Shown piece by piece: positions 5,899 through 11,705 of a stretch of 20,328 nucleotides of DNA; within the stretch, counting starts at the first letter, position 1, and each line of letters begins with the position of its first letter. Source of the stretch: an uncultured Eubacteriales bacterium (lineage in GTDB: Bacteria > Bacillota > Clostridia > Oscillospirales > Butyricicoccaceae). Where the stretch lies: assembly GCA_910585875.1 (NCBI GenBank), contig CAJUIK010000029.1:1-20328 (forward strand), given 5' to 3'. A program made the position numbers and the translations under genes. The notes under the pieces were generated by a model, which searched no databases, was not told the DNA's origin, and was given only the letters and a program-made list of their open reading frames with translations.

Positions 5899-8175
5899 CT
5901 ACAGGGCTGCGAATTTCAGGTTATTCCGCTTGGCGAAGTCCTCTGCGGCGGACCCGGCAGGGGCGTGGATCGTAACATCGTAATGCTTACCGGTGATTCC
6001 CGATACAACGAAGAGCCCGTCGTGCAGGTACTCCATACCGGCAAGGATCGTCACATCCTTCAGGTTCTCGCAGCAGAAGAAGGGATCTCCGTCCATCTGT
6101 TTCACGCTTTTGGGGATCACCAGGGACGTAATACCCGTCTCCGCAAAGGCACGATTTTCCAAAATTTCCAATCCTTCCGGCAGAACCACGGTTTTCAGCG
6201 CCGTACATCCCGCAAAAGCATCGTTGCCGATGACCCGCAGCCCCTCCGGCAGGACCACGGAACACAGCGCCCCGCACTCTTCAAAGGTCCGATATTCGAT
6301 CTCCTCCACATGGGCGGGGACCACAACGCTCGTCAGCCCGCAGCCGTAAAACGCGCCCTCTCCGATCCGCTTCAGGCTCTGAGGCAGCTCCACATACTTC
6401 AGCTCCTCGCATTGACAAAACGCCTCTTTACCAATCTCTGTTATCCCCTGGGGAATGCGGGCTTCTGCCAGCCGGCACCCGGAAAACGCGCCGGGGCCGA
6501 TCTCCGTCAGCTGCGGGGGAATCCTCAGGTTCTCCACATTGATCAAGCCGTGAAGCGCGTAGTTGCTGATACTGGTGACACTGTCGGGAATCGTGACGGC
6601 GGTGGTCCCATATCCAAAGATACCGCGCTCCCAGCTGCTTTTACGGACGTCGGCGCGGAGGGCGGTCACTGGCGTCTTGCCGATCCGCTCTGGAATGACC
6701 ACCTCTTTATCCGTACCCTTATAGCCGGTCAGCACAAGGCTCCCATCCGCCCGCTTTTTGAAGCTCCACAGCTTTTTCATCTCCGCCGCCGTGGGGCCGG
6801 ACTCCCCCGTCGCCTTAGGGCGTTTCACTTTCGGCGCGCCCGCCGGTTCCGGAGTCCGCTTCTTCCGCCCCTCCGCCGGAGCGTGGGACCCGAAATTCTC
6901 GCGCACGTACTCCGCCACGGCGGCCTTGGCGGCGGCGTTTCTGCCCTTCTTGCACACGTTCAGGAGCAACGGCGCGTCCGCCTGGGCCACCATCTTCTCC
7001 GCAAGCATCACCTGGAGCACCTCCTCGTGGGCCGCGGCCAGGGGGAAGAGCTTTTTCCGCTGGGACTTGATGTACTTGAGATAGCCCTCCCGGACGGCTC
7101 CGCTCATGTCCGCGTTCTGGAGATAGAGCCTGGCAAAGCCCCGGACCGCGTTGGGCTTATTGTCTGTGCTGAAAACGGAAATGGATGTATTGGGGGCCAG
7201 CAGGGCGGCGGGGCACCCACGAAAAGCGCTGGAGGCGATCTTATCTACGCCGGAGGGGATGAAGATCCACTCCAAATTCTCGCATTGGGCAAAGGCGTTG
7301 CCCTCGATCTGTTTCACCTCTGGCGGAAGGACGAGGCTCGTCAGCCCCGTACACCCCTGAAAATCCTCGCTGTTGATCCGGGTCATGCACGCCGGGAGGG
7401 CGATGCTGGTCAATCCCTTACAGCCCCGGAAGGCGCCGCCGTGCGCAAGCAAGTTCTCCTTTCCAAACTGTTTCAGTTCCGCCGGGAAGGAAATACTCTC
7501 CAGGCTGGCGCAGCCGTCGAACACGTTCGCCTCGATTTCCGTCACACTGTCCGGAATGGCGACGCTCTTTAGGCTGGCACAGTTTCGAAAGGCGCTGTAT
7601 CCGATTTTCTTCACGCTTCCTGGAATCGTAACACTGGTCAAAGCAGTACAGTCCTGAAACATGCGCCCGCCGATCTCGCCCATCCCGTCGGGAATCGCAA
7701 AGCTGGTCAAGGATGTACACCCCGCAAAGGGCGCGTCAGCAACCTGCAGCAGCTTTGGCGAAAGCGTCACATCCCGGAGGCTTGTACAGCCCTGAAAGGT
7801 GTGATAGACGTACTCCACACAGCCTGGTATGTCGATACTGGCAAGGCTTGTGCAGTTGTAGAAGGCATAGCGCTCCAAAATCTTCAGCTGCCGGGGGAGC
7901 TCCGCCTCTTCCAGGGCGGTACAGCCCCAGAACGCCCCATAACCGATCTCCCGCAGGCTGTCCGGAAGGAATACCGCCTCCAGGTGGATACAATCCTGAA
8001 ACGCCCCCTGCCCAATCACCTCCACCCCTTCCGGGACGACCACAGTCTTGACCGCCTTCTTTTTTGCAAACGCGCCGGCGCCGACCGTCTTTACCCCCGT
8101 GGGTATGACCACATCCTTGTCGGAGCCGCTGTATCTAACCAAAGTGTCCTGTTCCATTTGAAAGTCTTCGTACAT
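5899..8175 (-). CDS. BspA-type leucine-rich repeat (LRR_5) protein, probably cytoplasmic
   Basis: A 758-residue protein with two blocks of BspA-like leucine-rich repeats, about 15-330 and 490-730. The unit is close to VxIPxxVxxIGxxAFxxCxxL (for example SVTIPGSVKKIGYSAFRNC). The blocks are separated by a helical region rich in Ala/Lys (about 345-420) and a basic Pro/Lys linker (about 425-465). It has no signal peptide, sortase signal or membrane segment, so unlike classical surface BspA it is probably intracellular. Each block opens with the same phrase, (G)xDK(D/E)VVIP, suggesting internal duplication. GGAGGG lies seven bases before the ATG, and a near-consensus promoter lies at 8218-8246. 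It sits between two pieces of an IS transposase. Proposed role: protein-protein interaction; the ligand is unknown. Confidence 0.88.
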   Translation of the reverse strand: MYEDFQMEQDTLVRYSGSDKDVVIPTGVKTVGAGAFAKKKAVKTVVVPEGVEVIGQGAFQDCIHLEAVFLPDSLREIGYGAFWGCTALEEAELPRQLKILERYAFYNCTSLASIDIPGCVEYVYHTFQGCTSLRDVTLSPKLLQVADAPFAGCTSLTSFAIPDGMGEIGGRMFQDCTALTSVTIPGSVKKIGYSAFRNCASLKSVAIPDSVTEIEANVFDGCASLESISFPAELKQFGKENLLAHGGAFRGCKGLTSIALPACMTRINSEDFQGCTGLTSLVLPPEVKQIEGNAFAQCENLEWIFIPSGVDKIASSAFRGCPAALLAPNTSISVFSTDNKPNAVRGFARLYLQNADMSGAVREGYLKYIKSQRKKLFPLAAAHEEVLQVMLAEKMVAQADAPLLLNVCKKGRNAAAKAAVAEYVRENFGSHAPAEGRKKRTPEPAGAPKVKRPKATGESGPTAAEMKKLWSFKKRADGSLVLTGYKGTDKEVVIPERIGKTPVTALRADVRKSSWERGIFGYGTTAVTIPDSVTSISNYALHGLINVENLRIPPQLTEIGPGAFSGCRLAEARIPQGITEIGKEAFCQCEELKYVELPQSLKRIGEGAFYGCGLTSVVVPAHVEEIEYRTFEECGALCSVVLPEGLRVIGNDAFAGCTALKTVVLPEGLEILENRAFAETGITSLVIPKSVKQMDGDPFFCCENLKDVTILAGMEYLHDGLFVVSGITGKHYDVTIHAPAGSAAEDFAKRNNLKFAAL

Positions 8176-8217
8176 GCCAGAGCCCTCCGGTTTCGATTGA
8201 CGGGTCTTATTTTTGCA

Positions 8218-8246
8218 ATTGTACCTTCCGGCAAAGCCGCTGTCAA
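8218..8246 (-). promoter_or_regulatory. Near-consensus sigma-A promoter for the LRR gene
   Basis: A perfect TTGACA (8241-8246) and TACAAT (8218-8223) on the minus strand have 17 bases between them. The predicted start is near 8211, about 35 bases before the ATG at 8175. The -35 box falls at the point where similarity to the transposase N-terminus ends (about 8250), so the promoter came with, or was created by, the LRR segment. Confidence 0.8.
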
Positions 8247-8249
8247 GCT

Positions 8250-8315
8250 GTTGCGCCCTGCCTTCGCCTGGTTTTCAATTTTTCCACATTTCGAGTATTT
8301 CTTCCATGCTTCCAT
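8250..8315 (-). pseudogene. IS1-family-like transposase N-terminal remnant
   Basis: From the ATG at 8315 the minus strand encodes a short start with KYSKCGKIENQAKAGRN, resembling the N-terminal zinc-finger segment of clostridial IS1-type transposases (CPKCG-x-x-ENQVKAGRNR, recalled). The first Cys of the finger is Tyr here. Similarity stops after about 22 residues, where the LRR promoter begins. A TATAAT (about 8339-8344, minus) between it and the right terminal repeat may be the old transposase promoter. Confidence 0.55.
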
Positions 8316-8358
8316 CGTTTATTTTCTTATAATTCCTCATTATAGCATAATAAATTTA

Positions 8359-8373
8359 GTTTGGACGTTCCCC
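8359..8373 (-). repeat. Right terminal inverted repeat of the IS-like element
   Basis: On the plus strand GTTTGGACGTTCCCC; on the minus strand GGGGAACGTCCAAAC, matching 13 of 15 positions of the left repeat. It lies about 44 bases upstream of the transposase N-terminal remnant. Confidence 0.55.
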
Positions 8374-8383
8374 GAAAAAGCGT

Positions 8384-8413
8384 GCATAAAACCGGCGCAG
8401 GCGGCGCACAATA
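8384..8413 (+). promoter_or_regulatory. Possible sigma-G (forespore) promoter for the tiny peptide gene
   Basis: GCATA (8384-8388) and CACAATA (8407-8413), spaced by 18 bases, agree with the Bacillus subtilis sigma-G pattern (GHATR, 17-18 bases, CAHNHTR as recalled). No good sigma-A promoter is seen here. The predicted start lies about 25 bases before the ATG, just ahead of the ribosome site. The assignment is inference from motif fit plus the nature of the product. Confidence 0.45.
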
Positions 8414-8444
8414 AGGCTGCCACACAAAAGCGAGGTGAAACGGA

Positions 8445-8540
8445 ATGAACCAGAAAAACGCCAAGAACAACCAGAACGGCCAGAACAAGGGCCAGGACAG
8501 CAAGCCTGAAAACAAGAGCGAAAACTGCAAGCGCGACTAA
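8445..8540 (+). CDS. Tiny Asn/Gln/Lys-rich peptide, possible small acid-soluble spore-type protein
   Basis: A gene of 31 codons. The peptide begins MNQKNAKNNQNGQNKGQ and is almost wholly Asn, Gln, Lys, Glu, Asp, Ser and Gly, with a single Cys near the end and no hydrophobic core, so it is presumably unfolded and very soluble. GAGGTGA lies about eight bases before the ATG, a strong ribosome site that supports real translation. Peptides of this composition are common in spore-forming Clostridia, and the sigma-G-like promoter upstream supports a forespore role. It does not carry the signature of the alpha/beta SASP family. Function is otherwise unknown. Confidence 0.65.
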   Translation: MNQKNAKNNQNGQNKGQDSKPENKSENCKRD

Positions 8541-8562
8541 GATTTTTTCGCTTTTTTCCGGC

Positions 8563-8609
8563 AAAAAGGGGGACTGGCGCGGCCCGCAGGGCGGCGGCAG
8601 TCCCCCTTT
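8563..8609 (-). terminator. Strong terminator of the ACT-domain gene
   Basis: A perfect 12-base stem, AAAGGGGGACTG (8565-8576) with CAGTCCCCCTTT (8598-8609), and a GC-rich 21-base loop. On the minus strand it is followed by TTTTT and starts 12 bases after the stop at 8622. It may also stop transcripts of the tiny gene on the plus strand, but the T run there is short. Confidence 0.75.
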
Positions 8610-8621
8610 CCCGATATCGGT

Positions 8622-9053
8622 TCAAATCTCCTTCACCCTGGCCACGCCGGGGATGCTCAGCAGGCTGATCTGGAGCTGGGCCAAAGCGGTCTGCTCCCCC
8701 AGCTTCAATCCGACGGTCACAGGCGCCACTCCGTCGGCAGGAAGGTTTTGGTTGACGGTCAGGATGTTGGCCCCGGCGTCATAAATACAGCCCAGCACTG
8801 CGGAAAGCACGCCGGGTTGGTCTTCCAGAGACAGATACAGCGTGGCCAGGCTGCCCACAGCGCCTTTGTCAAATACCTCCACGCTGTCTTTATATTTGTA
8901 AAAAGCGCTGCGGGAAAGGCCGCAAGCCCGGGCCGCCGCGGTAGCGCTCTGGGCCCGCCCCTTGGCCAACAGCTCCTTGGCCTCCACCACCTTCAGAAAA
9001 ACCTCCGGCAGCACCCGGCTGTCGATGAGCAAATACTTATGCTCCCGCATCAT
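8622..9053 (-). CDS. ACT domain-containing protein, PheB/UPF0735 type
   Basis: A protein of 143 residues, the usual length for PheB-like proteins. Residues 1-60 are a helical, HTH-like section (YLLIDSRVLPEVFLKVVEAK, then GLSRSAFYKYKD, a highly typical phrase of this family). Residues about 70-143 form an ACT domain (LYLSLEDQPGVLSAVLGCIY, then GANILTVNQNLP), a fold that usually binds amino acids. PheB is named for its position beside prephenate dehydratase in Bacillus, but its biochemical role is not settled, and no aromatic pathway gene is present here. AGGAGG precedes tandem ATGs (9053 and 9050), five and eight bases away. It follows the small gene 9086-9340 by 32 bases and is closed by the terminator at 8563-8609. 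Confidence 0.88.
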   Translation of the reverse strand: MMREHKYLLIDSRVLPEVFLKVVEAKELLAKGRAQSATAAARACGLSRSAFYKYKDSVEVFDKGAVGSLATLYLSLEDQPGVLSAVLGCIYDAGANILTVNQNLPADGVAPVTVGLKLGEQTALAQLQISLLSIPGVARVKEI

Positions 9054-9085
9054 CCGCGCCTCCTCTCTCCAGCGCCCATAGGCTT

Positions 9086-9340
9086 TTATTCCTCGCTGAT
9101 TTCATCCGCTATCCCCAATACCTGAGCCAATTGGTTGCGGGCGTCCGGCTTGGTATCCCGCAGCAAGTCTGCGTCTTCCTCCCCCAGGTTGCCCCAGACG
9201 GAAAAGCGGCCGTCGTCCTGAACCGCAATCTCCAAGCTGTCATACCGGGCGTAGGTTTCGTCCCGGTATCCTTCCTTCCAGTCAAACAGCGCCCTGGCGG
9301 CCAGAATCGTTTTGCTTTTTCCAAAATAATATCGTTTCAT
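9086..9340 (-). CDS. Small protein of unknown function
   Basis: An 84-residue acidic protein beginning MKRYYFGKSKTILAARALFD, with no signal peptide or membrane segment and an acidic C-terminus (GIADEISEE). The ATG at 9340 is chosen because the longer frame, from 9421, would translate through a strong hairpin (9368-9396). Its ribosome site is weak: the nearest purine run, AAAAGGGG, is about 11 bases away. It lies 32 bases upstream of the ACT-domain gene in the same direction and is probably co-transcribed with it. I recognise no domain. FSVWGNLGEEDADLLRDTKP suggests a folded, expressed protein rather than a chance frame. Confidence 0.55.
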   Translation of the reverse strand: MKRYYFGKSKTILAARALFDWKEGYRDETYARYDSLEIAVQDDGRFSVWGNLGEEDADLLRDTKPDARNQLAQVLGIADEISEE

Positions 9341-9367
9341 CTGCTGTCCGCGCCCCTTTTGATTGGC

Positions 9368-9396
9368 GCCCCAAACAGTCTCCGACTGTTTGGGGC
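9368..9396. other. Perfect hairpin upstream of the small gene, no T tract
   Basis: GCCCCAAACAGTC (9368-9380) and its exact complement (9384-9396) form a 13-bp stem with a TCC loop. Neither strand has a T run after it, so it is not a standard terminator. It lies 28 bases upstream of the small gene's ATG at 9340 and could be a leader structure or an operator. Confidence 0.5.
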
Positions 9397-9457
9397 CTCC
9401 GTTCCTTGATTGGATTTCCAACCGGCCAATCGCAAAAATTCGTTAAAACCGACGGGC

Positions 9458-9497
9458 AAAAAAATTACGGGAAACGCCTCTTCTCAGCATTTCCCGC
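9458..9497 (-). terminator. Terminator of tRNA-Ser
   Basis: On the minus strand GCGGGAAATGC (9487-9497) pairs, with two G-T wobbles, with GCGTTTCCCGT (9467-9477), followed by AA and seven T (9458-9464). It starts 10 bases after the tRNA 3' end. Confidence 0.8.
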
Positions 9498-9506
9498 AAT
9501 TTTTGG

Positions 9507-9594
9507 CGGAGTAGGAGGGATTCGAACCCTCGAGCCGTGTTAGCGGCTACACGATTTCCAGTCGTGCTCGTTATGACCACTTCGATACTACTCC
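9507..9594 (-). tRNA. tRNA-Ser (anticodon GGA)
   Basis: The 88-nt sequence folds as a class II tRNA. The acceptor stem is GGAGTAG/CTACTCC with G as discriminator. The anticodon stem CACGA/TCGTG has loop CTGGAAA, giving anticodon GGA at 9557-9559 (reads UCC and UCU). The long variable arm is AGCCG...CGGCT, as in serine tRNAs. The T stem GAGGG/CCCTC has loop TTCGAAT. The CCA end is not encoded; the next bases on the minus strand are CCAA after C, offset from the proper place. It has its own promoter (9629-9657) and terminator (9458-9497). Confidence 0.97.
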
Positions 9595-9628
9595 ATATTC
9601 ATTTCCCGCTGAGGTTTTCAGCTTTTTT

Positions 9629-9657
9629 AGTATAGCAGATTCTCTCCCCCTATGCAA
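9629..9657 (-). promoter_or_regulatory. Promoter of tRNA-Ser
   Basis: TTGCAT (9652-9657) and TATACT (9629-9634) on the minus strand, with 17 bases between. The start would lie near 9622, leaving about 28 bases of 5' leader for RNase P to remove. Confidence 0.85.
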
Positions 9658-9813
9658 GCATTTTTTTCGCATTTTCAAAATTTTTTTCGAGATCCGAAGA
9701 GCGCCTGAACAAGCCGCGGCGCAAACAAGAGCGGATATAGGCGGCGAAACCGTTTTTTTAGAGTGTGAAAAAACAGTAAAATCATCGCTATATCATATAT
9801 TTTTGTCTGAATC

Positions 9814-9852
9814 TGTCGTAATTTCTGCTTTTTTTGAAATTTATTTTATAAT
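9814..9852 (+). promoter_or_regulatory. Promoter of the Spo0A-domain gene with a possible 0A box
   Basis: A perfect TATAAT (9847-9852) lies 31 bases before the ATG at 9884. No good -35 stands at the right distance (TCTGCT at 9824-9829), which suggests dependence on an activator. TGTCGTA at 9814-9820, near position -40 to -46, matches 6 of 7 bases of the Spo0A box TGTCGAA. Autoregulation or Spo0A control is inference. Confidence 0.45.
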
Positions 9853-9883
9853 ATTCCTATATTTTGTTTCTGGAGGATTTCTT

Positions 9884-10243
9884 ATGTCAGATCTTTCTCG
9901 CATCTACAGCGAACTCCAGCTCCTGGGCGTCACCCCCAATTATAAAGGCTACCGTCAAACCGCATTGGCCGTCGAACTGGCTTTGCAAAACGAGGAATCG
10001 CTGAGTCACATTACAAAAGGCGTCTATAAGGCTGTAGCCGCGCAGACCGGCTGCACCAAATTCAGCGTGGAGCGGAATATCCGCACCGCCGCCCACGTCG
10101 CCTGGGAAATCAACCCCGCCCGGCTGGCGGCGCTCGCCGGATATCCGATATCTTCCGCGCCCTCCGCTTTGGGGCTTGTCACCATTTTAGTTTCCCATAT
10201 TCAGCGCGCCCAGCCCGCTTCGACAGAATCGCCGGCGCCGTAA
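9884..10243 (+). CDS. Stand-alone Spo0A-type DNA-binding (effector) domain protein
   Basis: The 119-residue protein consists almost entirely of a Spo0A C-terminal domain: LLGVTPNYKGYRQTALAVEL, then LSHITKGVYKAVAAQTG, then the recognition-helix region SVERNIRTAAHVAW (61-74) and a trailing helical part to about residue 108. In Spo0A, the master regulator of sporulation entry, this domain binds TGTCGAA boxes but is held in check by an N-terminal phosphorylated receiver domain. No receiver is present here or in the upstream sequence, so the protein would bind DNA without phosphorylation control, or act by pairing with or competing against full-length Spo0A. GGAGG stands seven bases before the ATG. 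It is monocistronic and convergent with the amidohydrolase. Confidence 0.8.
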   Translation: MSDLSRIYSELQLLGVTPNYKGYRQTALAVELALQNEESLSHITKGVYKAVAAQTGCTKFSVERNIRTAAHVAWEINPARLAALAGYPISSAPSALGLVTILVSHIQRAQPASTESPAP

Positions 10244-10265
10244 CCGTTCCCCCAATATGACGCAA

Positions 10266-10290
10266 GCCCCGGCGCGCAAAACGCCAGGGC
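10266..10290. terminator. Weak hairpin between convergent genes
   Basis: GCCCCGGCG (10266-10274) and CGCCAGGGC (10282-10290) form a stem with one mismatch between the ends of the Spo0A-domain gene (10243) and the amidohydrolase (10319). T runs are poor on both strands; the plus strand has TTTTT only at about 10307-10312. Confidence 0.35.
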
Positions 10291-10318
10291 CTGCTGTGTA
10301 TATTCGTTTTTGCCGCTC

Positions 10319-11485
10319 TTACCGGGCCATTTTATTGTGCCAGATCTTGCCGTCGATCATCGTCAGCACACACTGGGTCATGTTGCTGAAGGGATGGCCG
10401 TCGAAAATGGCGACGTCCGCGTCCTTGCCCGGCTCCAGGGCGCCTACTTTGTCCTCAATGCCCAGCAGCTTGGCGGGGTTGACGGTGACGGCCTTGAAAG
10501 CCTCCTTCTCGTCCAGACCCCGAGCGACGCACACGCCGATATCCCGAGGCAGCCATTTGGTTTCGGAAGAGGTATCCGCCGTCAGGCAGACCATGCAGCC
10601 CGCCTCAATCAGGGCCTGGGCGTTTTCCGGCACGGCGTTCCACAGCTCCATCTTGGCGGGAGGCATCAGCAGCGGCCCCACCACGCAGCGGACCTTTTTG
10701 CTCCCCATGTATTCGGGAATCAGGTGGCCTTCTGTGGCGTGCTCAATGGTATAATCCAAGCCGAATTCCTCGGCCACCCGGATGGCGGTGCAGATATCGT
10801 CCGCCCGATGGGCGTGAATCCGGCAGCGCATCTCGCCCCGGACCACAGGAACCAGAGGCTCCAGCCGAAAATCATATTTGCCCGCCTTGGTTCTGTCGTC
10901 GCCCACGGCTTTCAGCCGCTCGGAATAATCCCGAGCCTGGGCCAGCGCCTCCCGCATCAAAGCGGCGTTGCCCATGCGGGTCATGGGAGATTTGTCTTTG
11001 GGGCCATAGTTGGTTTTGGCGTTTTCGCCCAGGGCCATCTTCATGGCCTCTGTGCCGGGAATGATCATCTCGTCGGCCACCTTGCCCCGCAGCTTAAAGG
11101 CCACGCCGGTTCCGCCGATCAGGTTGCCCGAGCCCGGGCCGGTATAGCAGACGGTAAAGCCGGCGTTGCGCACCTGTTCGATGGCGAAGTCGAAAGGGTT
11201 CAGCGCGTCGACGCCCCGCAGATGGGCTTGGATAGGCCCGCTCATCTCGTTGCCGTCGTTGCGGGTCCGATGCCAGTTGGGCTCGTTGAAGGTTGAGATA
11301 TGGGTATGGGCGTCGATCAGGCCCGGGGTCACCCATTTGCCCGAGGCGTCCACGATCTCCACATCGGCGGGGATTTCCACGTCGGGCCCCACAGCCTTGA
11401 TCCGGCCCCCTTCTACCAGCACGGTCCCCTGATCCATAAAGGTTCCGTCGGGCTTCAATACCTTGCCGTTTTTGATCGCAATCAT
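10319..11485 (-). CDS. Metal-dependent amidohydrolase, imidazolonepropionase-like
   Basis: A 388-residue cytoplasmic enzyme of the amidohydrolase superfamily (COG1228-like). It has the small N-terminal beta-sandwich, then the metal-binding GLIDAHTH (H60, H62), IHAH (H224, H226), IEHATEGH (H249) and the catalytic Asp in LTADTSSE (D304). The C-terminus returns to the sandwich with the usual LGIEDKVGALEPGKDADVAI. Such enzymes hydrolyse cyclic amides or dipeptide-like bonds; the substrate cannot be read from the sequence, and no histidine-degradation genes accompany it. The frame opens at 11503, but the ATG at 11485 has GAGGAGG nine bases upstream and starts at the normal family N-terminus. It is divergent from the serine hydrolase. 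Confidence 0.9.
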   Translation of the reverse strand: MIAIKNGKVLKPDGTFMDQGTVLVEGGRIKAVGPDVEIPADVEIVDASGKWVTPGLIDAHTHISTFNEPNWHRTRNDGNEMSGPIQAHLRGVDALNPFDFAIEQVRNAGFTVCYTGPGSGNLIGGTGVAFKLRGKVADEMIIPGTEAMKMALGENAKTNYGPKDKSPMTRMGNAALMREALAQARDYSERLKAVGDDRTKAGKYDFRLEPLVPVVRGEMRCRIHAHRADDICTAIRVAEEFGLDYTIEHATEGHLIPEYMGSKKVRCVVGPLLMPPAKMELWNAVPENAQALIEAGCMVCLTADTSSETKWLPRDIGVCVARGLDEKEAFKAVTVNPAKLLGIEDKVGALEPGKDADVAIFDGHPFSNMTQCVLTMIDGKIWHNKMAR

Positions 11486-11561
11486 AGCGCGATTCCTCCT
11501 CATTGTAATGGGCGAACTTCCGGCGGCGAAGAGCCTGCCGGGCTCTCCCGTTCTGTTTTTC

Positions 11562-11590
11562 AGTATACCACACTTTTGCCCGCTCCGCCA
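11562..11590 (-). promoter_or_regulatory. Extended -10 promoter of the amidohydrolase
   Basis: On the minus strand TGGTATACT gives an extended -10 (TATACT at 11562-11567). A weak -35, TGGCGG (11585-11590), is 17 bases away. It is back to back with the serine hydrolase promoter, with only seven bases between the -35 boxes. Confidence 0.6.
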
Positions 11591-11597
11591 GATTCCT

Positions 11598-11627
11598 TTG
11601 CCAAATCCCCCAAATTTCTGTTATAAT
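11598..11627 (+). promoter_or_regulatory. Extended -10 promoter of the serine hydrolase
   Basis: TTGCCA (11598-11603), 18 bases, then TATAAT (11622-11627) preceded by TGT, giving an extended -10. The leader of about 70 bases holds an 8-bp hairpin, CGGCGGCC (11641-11648) with GGCCGCCG (11658-11665). Confidence 0.7.
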
Positions 11628-11705
11628 GCTTTCATAGGCCCGGCGGCCTGGCCGCACGGCCGCCGAGGCGCCCAGACCGACTATCATGAGGGGGATGAAA
11701 GAACC

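Larger units (their letters stand above)
5445..8373. mobile_element. Decayed IS1-family-like element enclosing a leucine-rich repeat gene
   Basis: The 2.9-kb segment is bounded by a 15-base inverted repeat: GGGGAGTGTCCAAAC at 5445-5459 and the reverse complement of GGGGAACGTCCAAAC at 8359-8373 (13 of 15 match). Just inside the right end lies a transposase N-terminal piece (8250-8315, minus). Just inside the left end lie the middle and C-terminal transposase pieces (5466-5803, minus). Both pieces point the same way and are in the order expected for one gene. The leucine-rich repeat gene 5899-8175 lies between them, in the same orientation. No clear target-site duplication is seen: the left flank is CCCAAAAAA and the right flank GAAAAAGCG. 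Assignment to the IS1 family rests on recalled family motifs, not on a search. Confidence 0.6.

Noticed and set aside
5881..7572. A 563-codon open frame on the plus strand
   Set aside because: It is the antisense shadow of the LRR gene, created by the repeated codon pattern.
5899..8175. Regular repeats that might be taken for a CRISPR array
   Set aside because: They are degenerate, about 23-codon protein repeats in one open frame, with no constant DNA repeat and no spacers; no cas gene is present.
8338..8352. CATTATA and CATAATA as sporulation -10 boxes for the tiny peptide gene
   Set aside because: Neither has a matching -35 at the right distance, and they lie inside the IS end, more than 90 bases from the start codon; the 8384-8413 site fits better.
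5436..8382. Target-site duplication around the IS-like element
   Set aside because: The flanks share only short A runs; no identical 8- or 9-base duplication can be shown.
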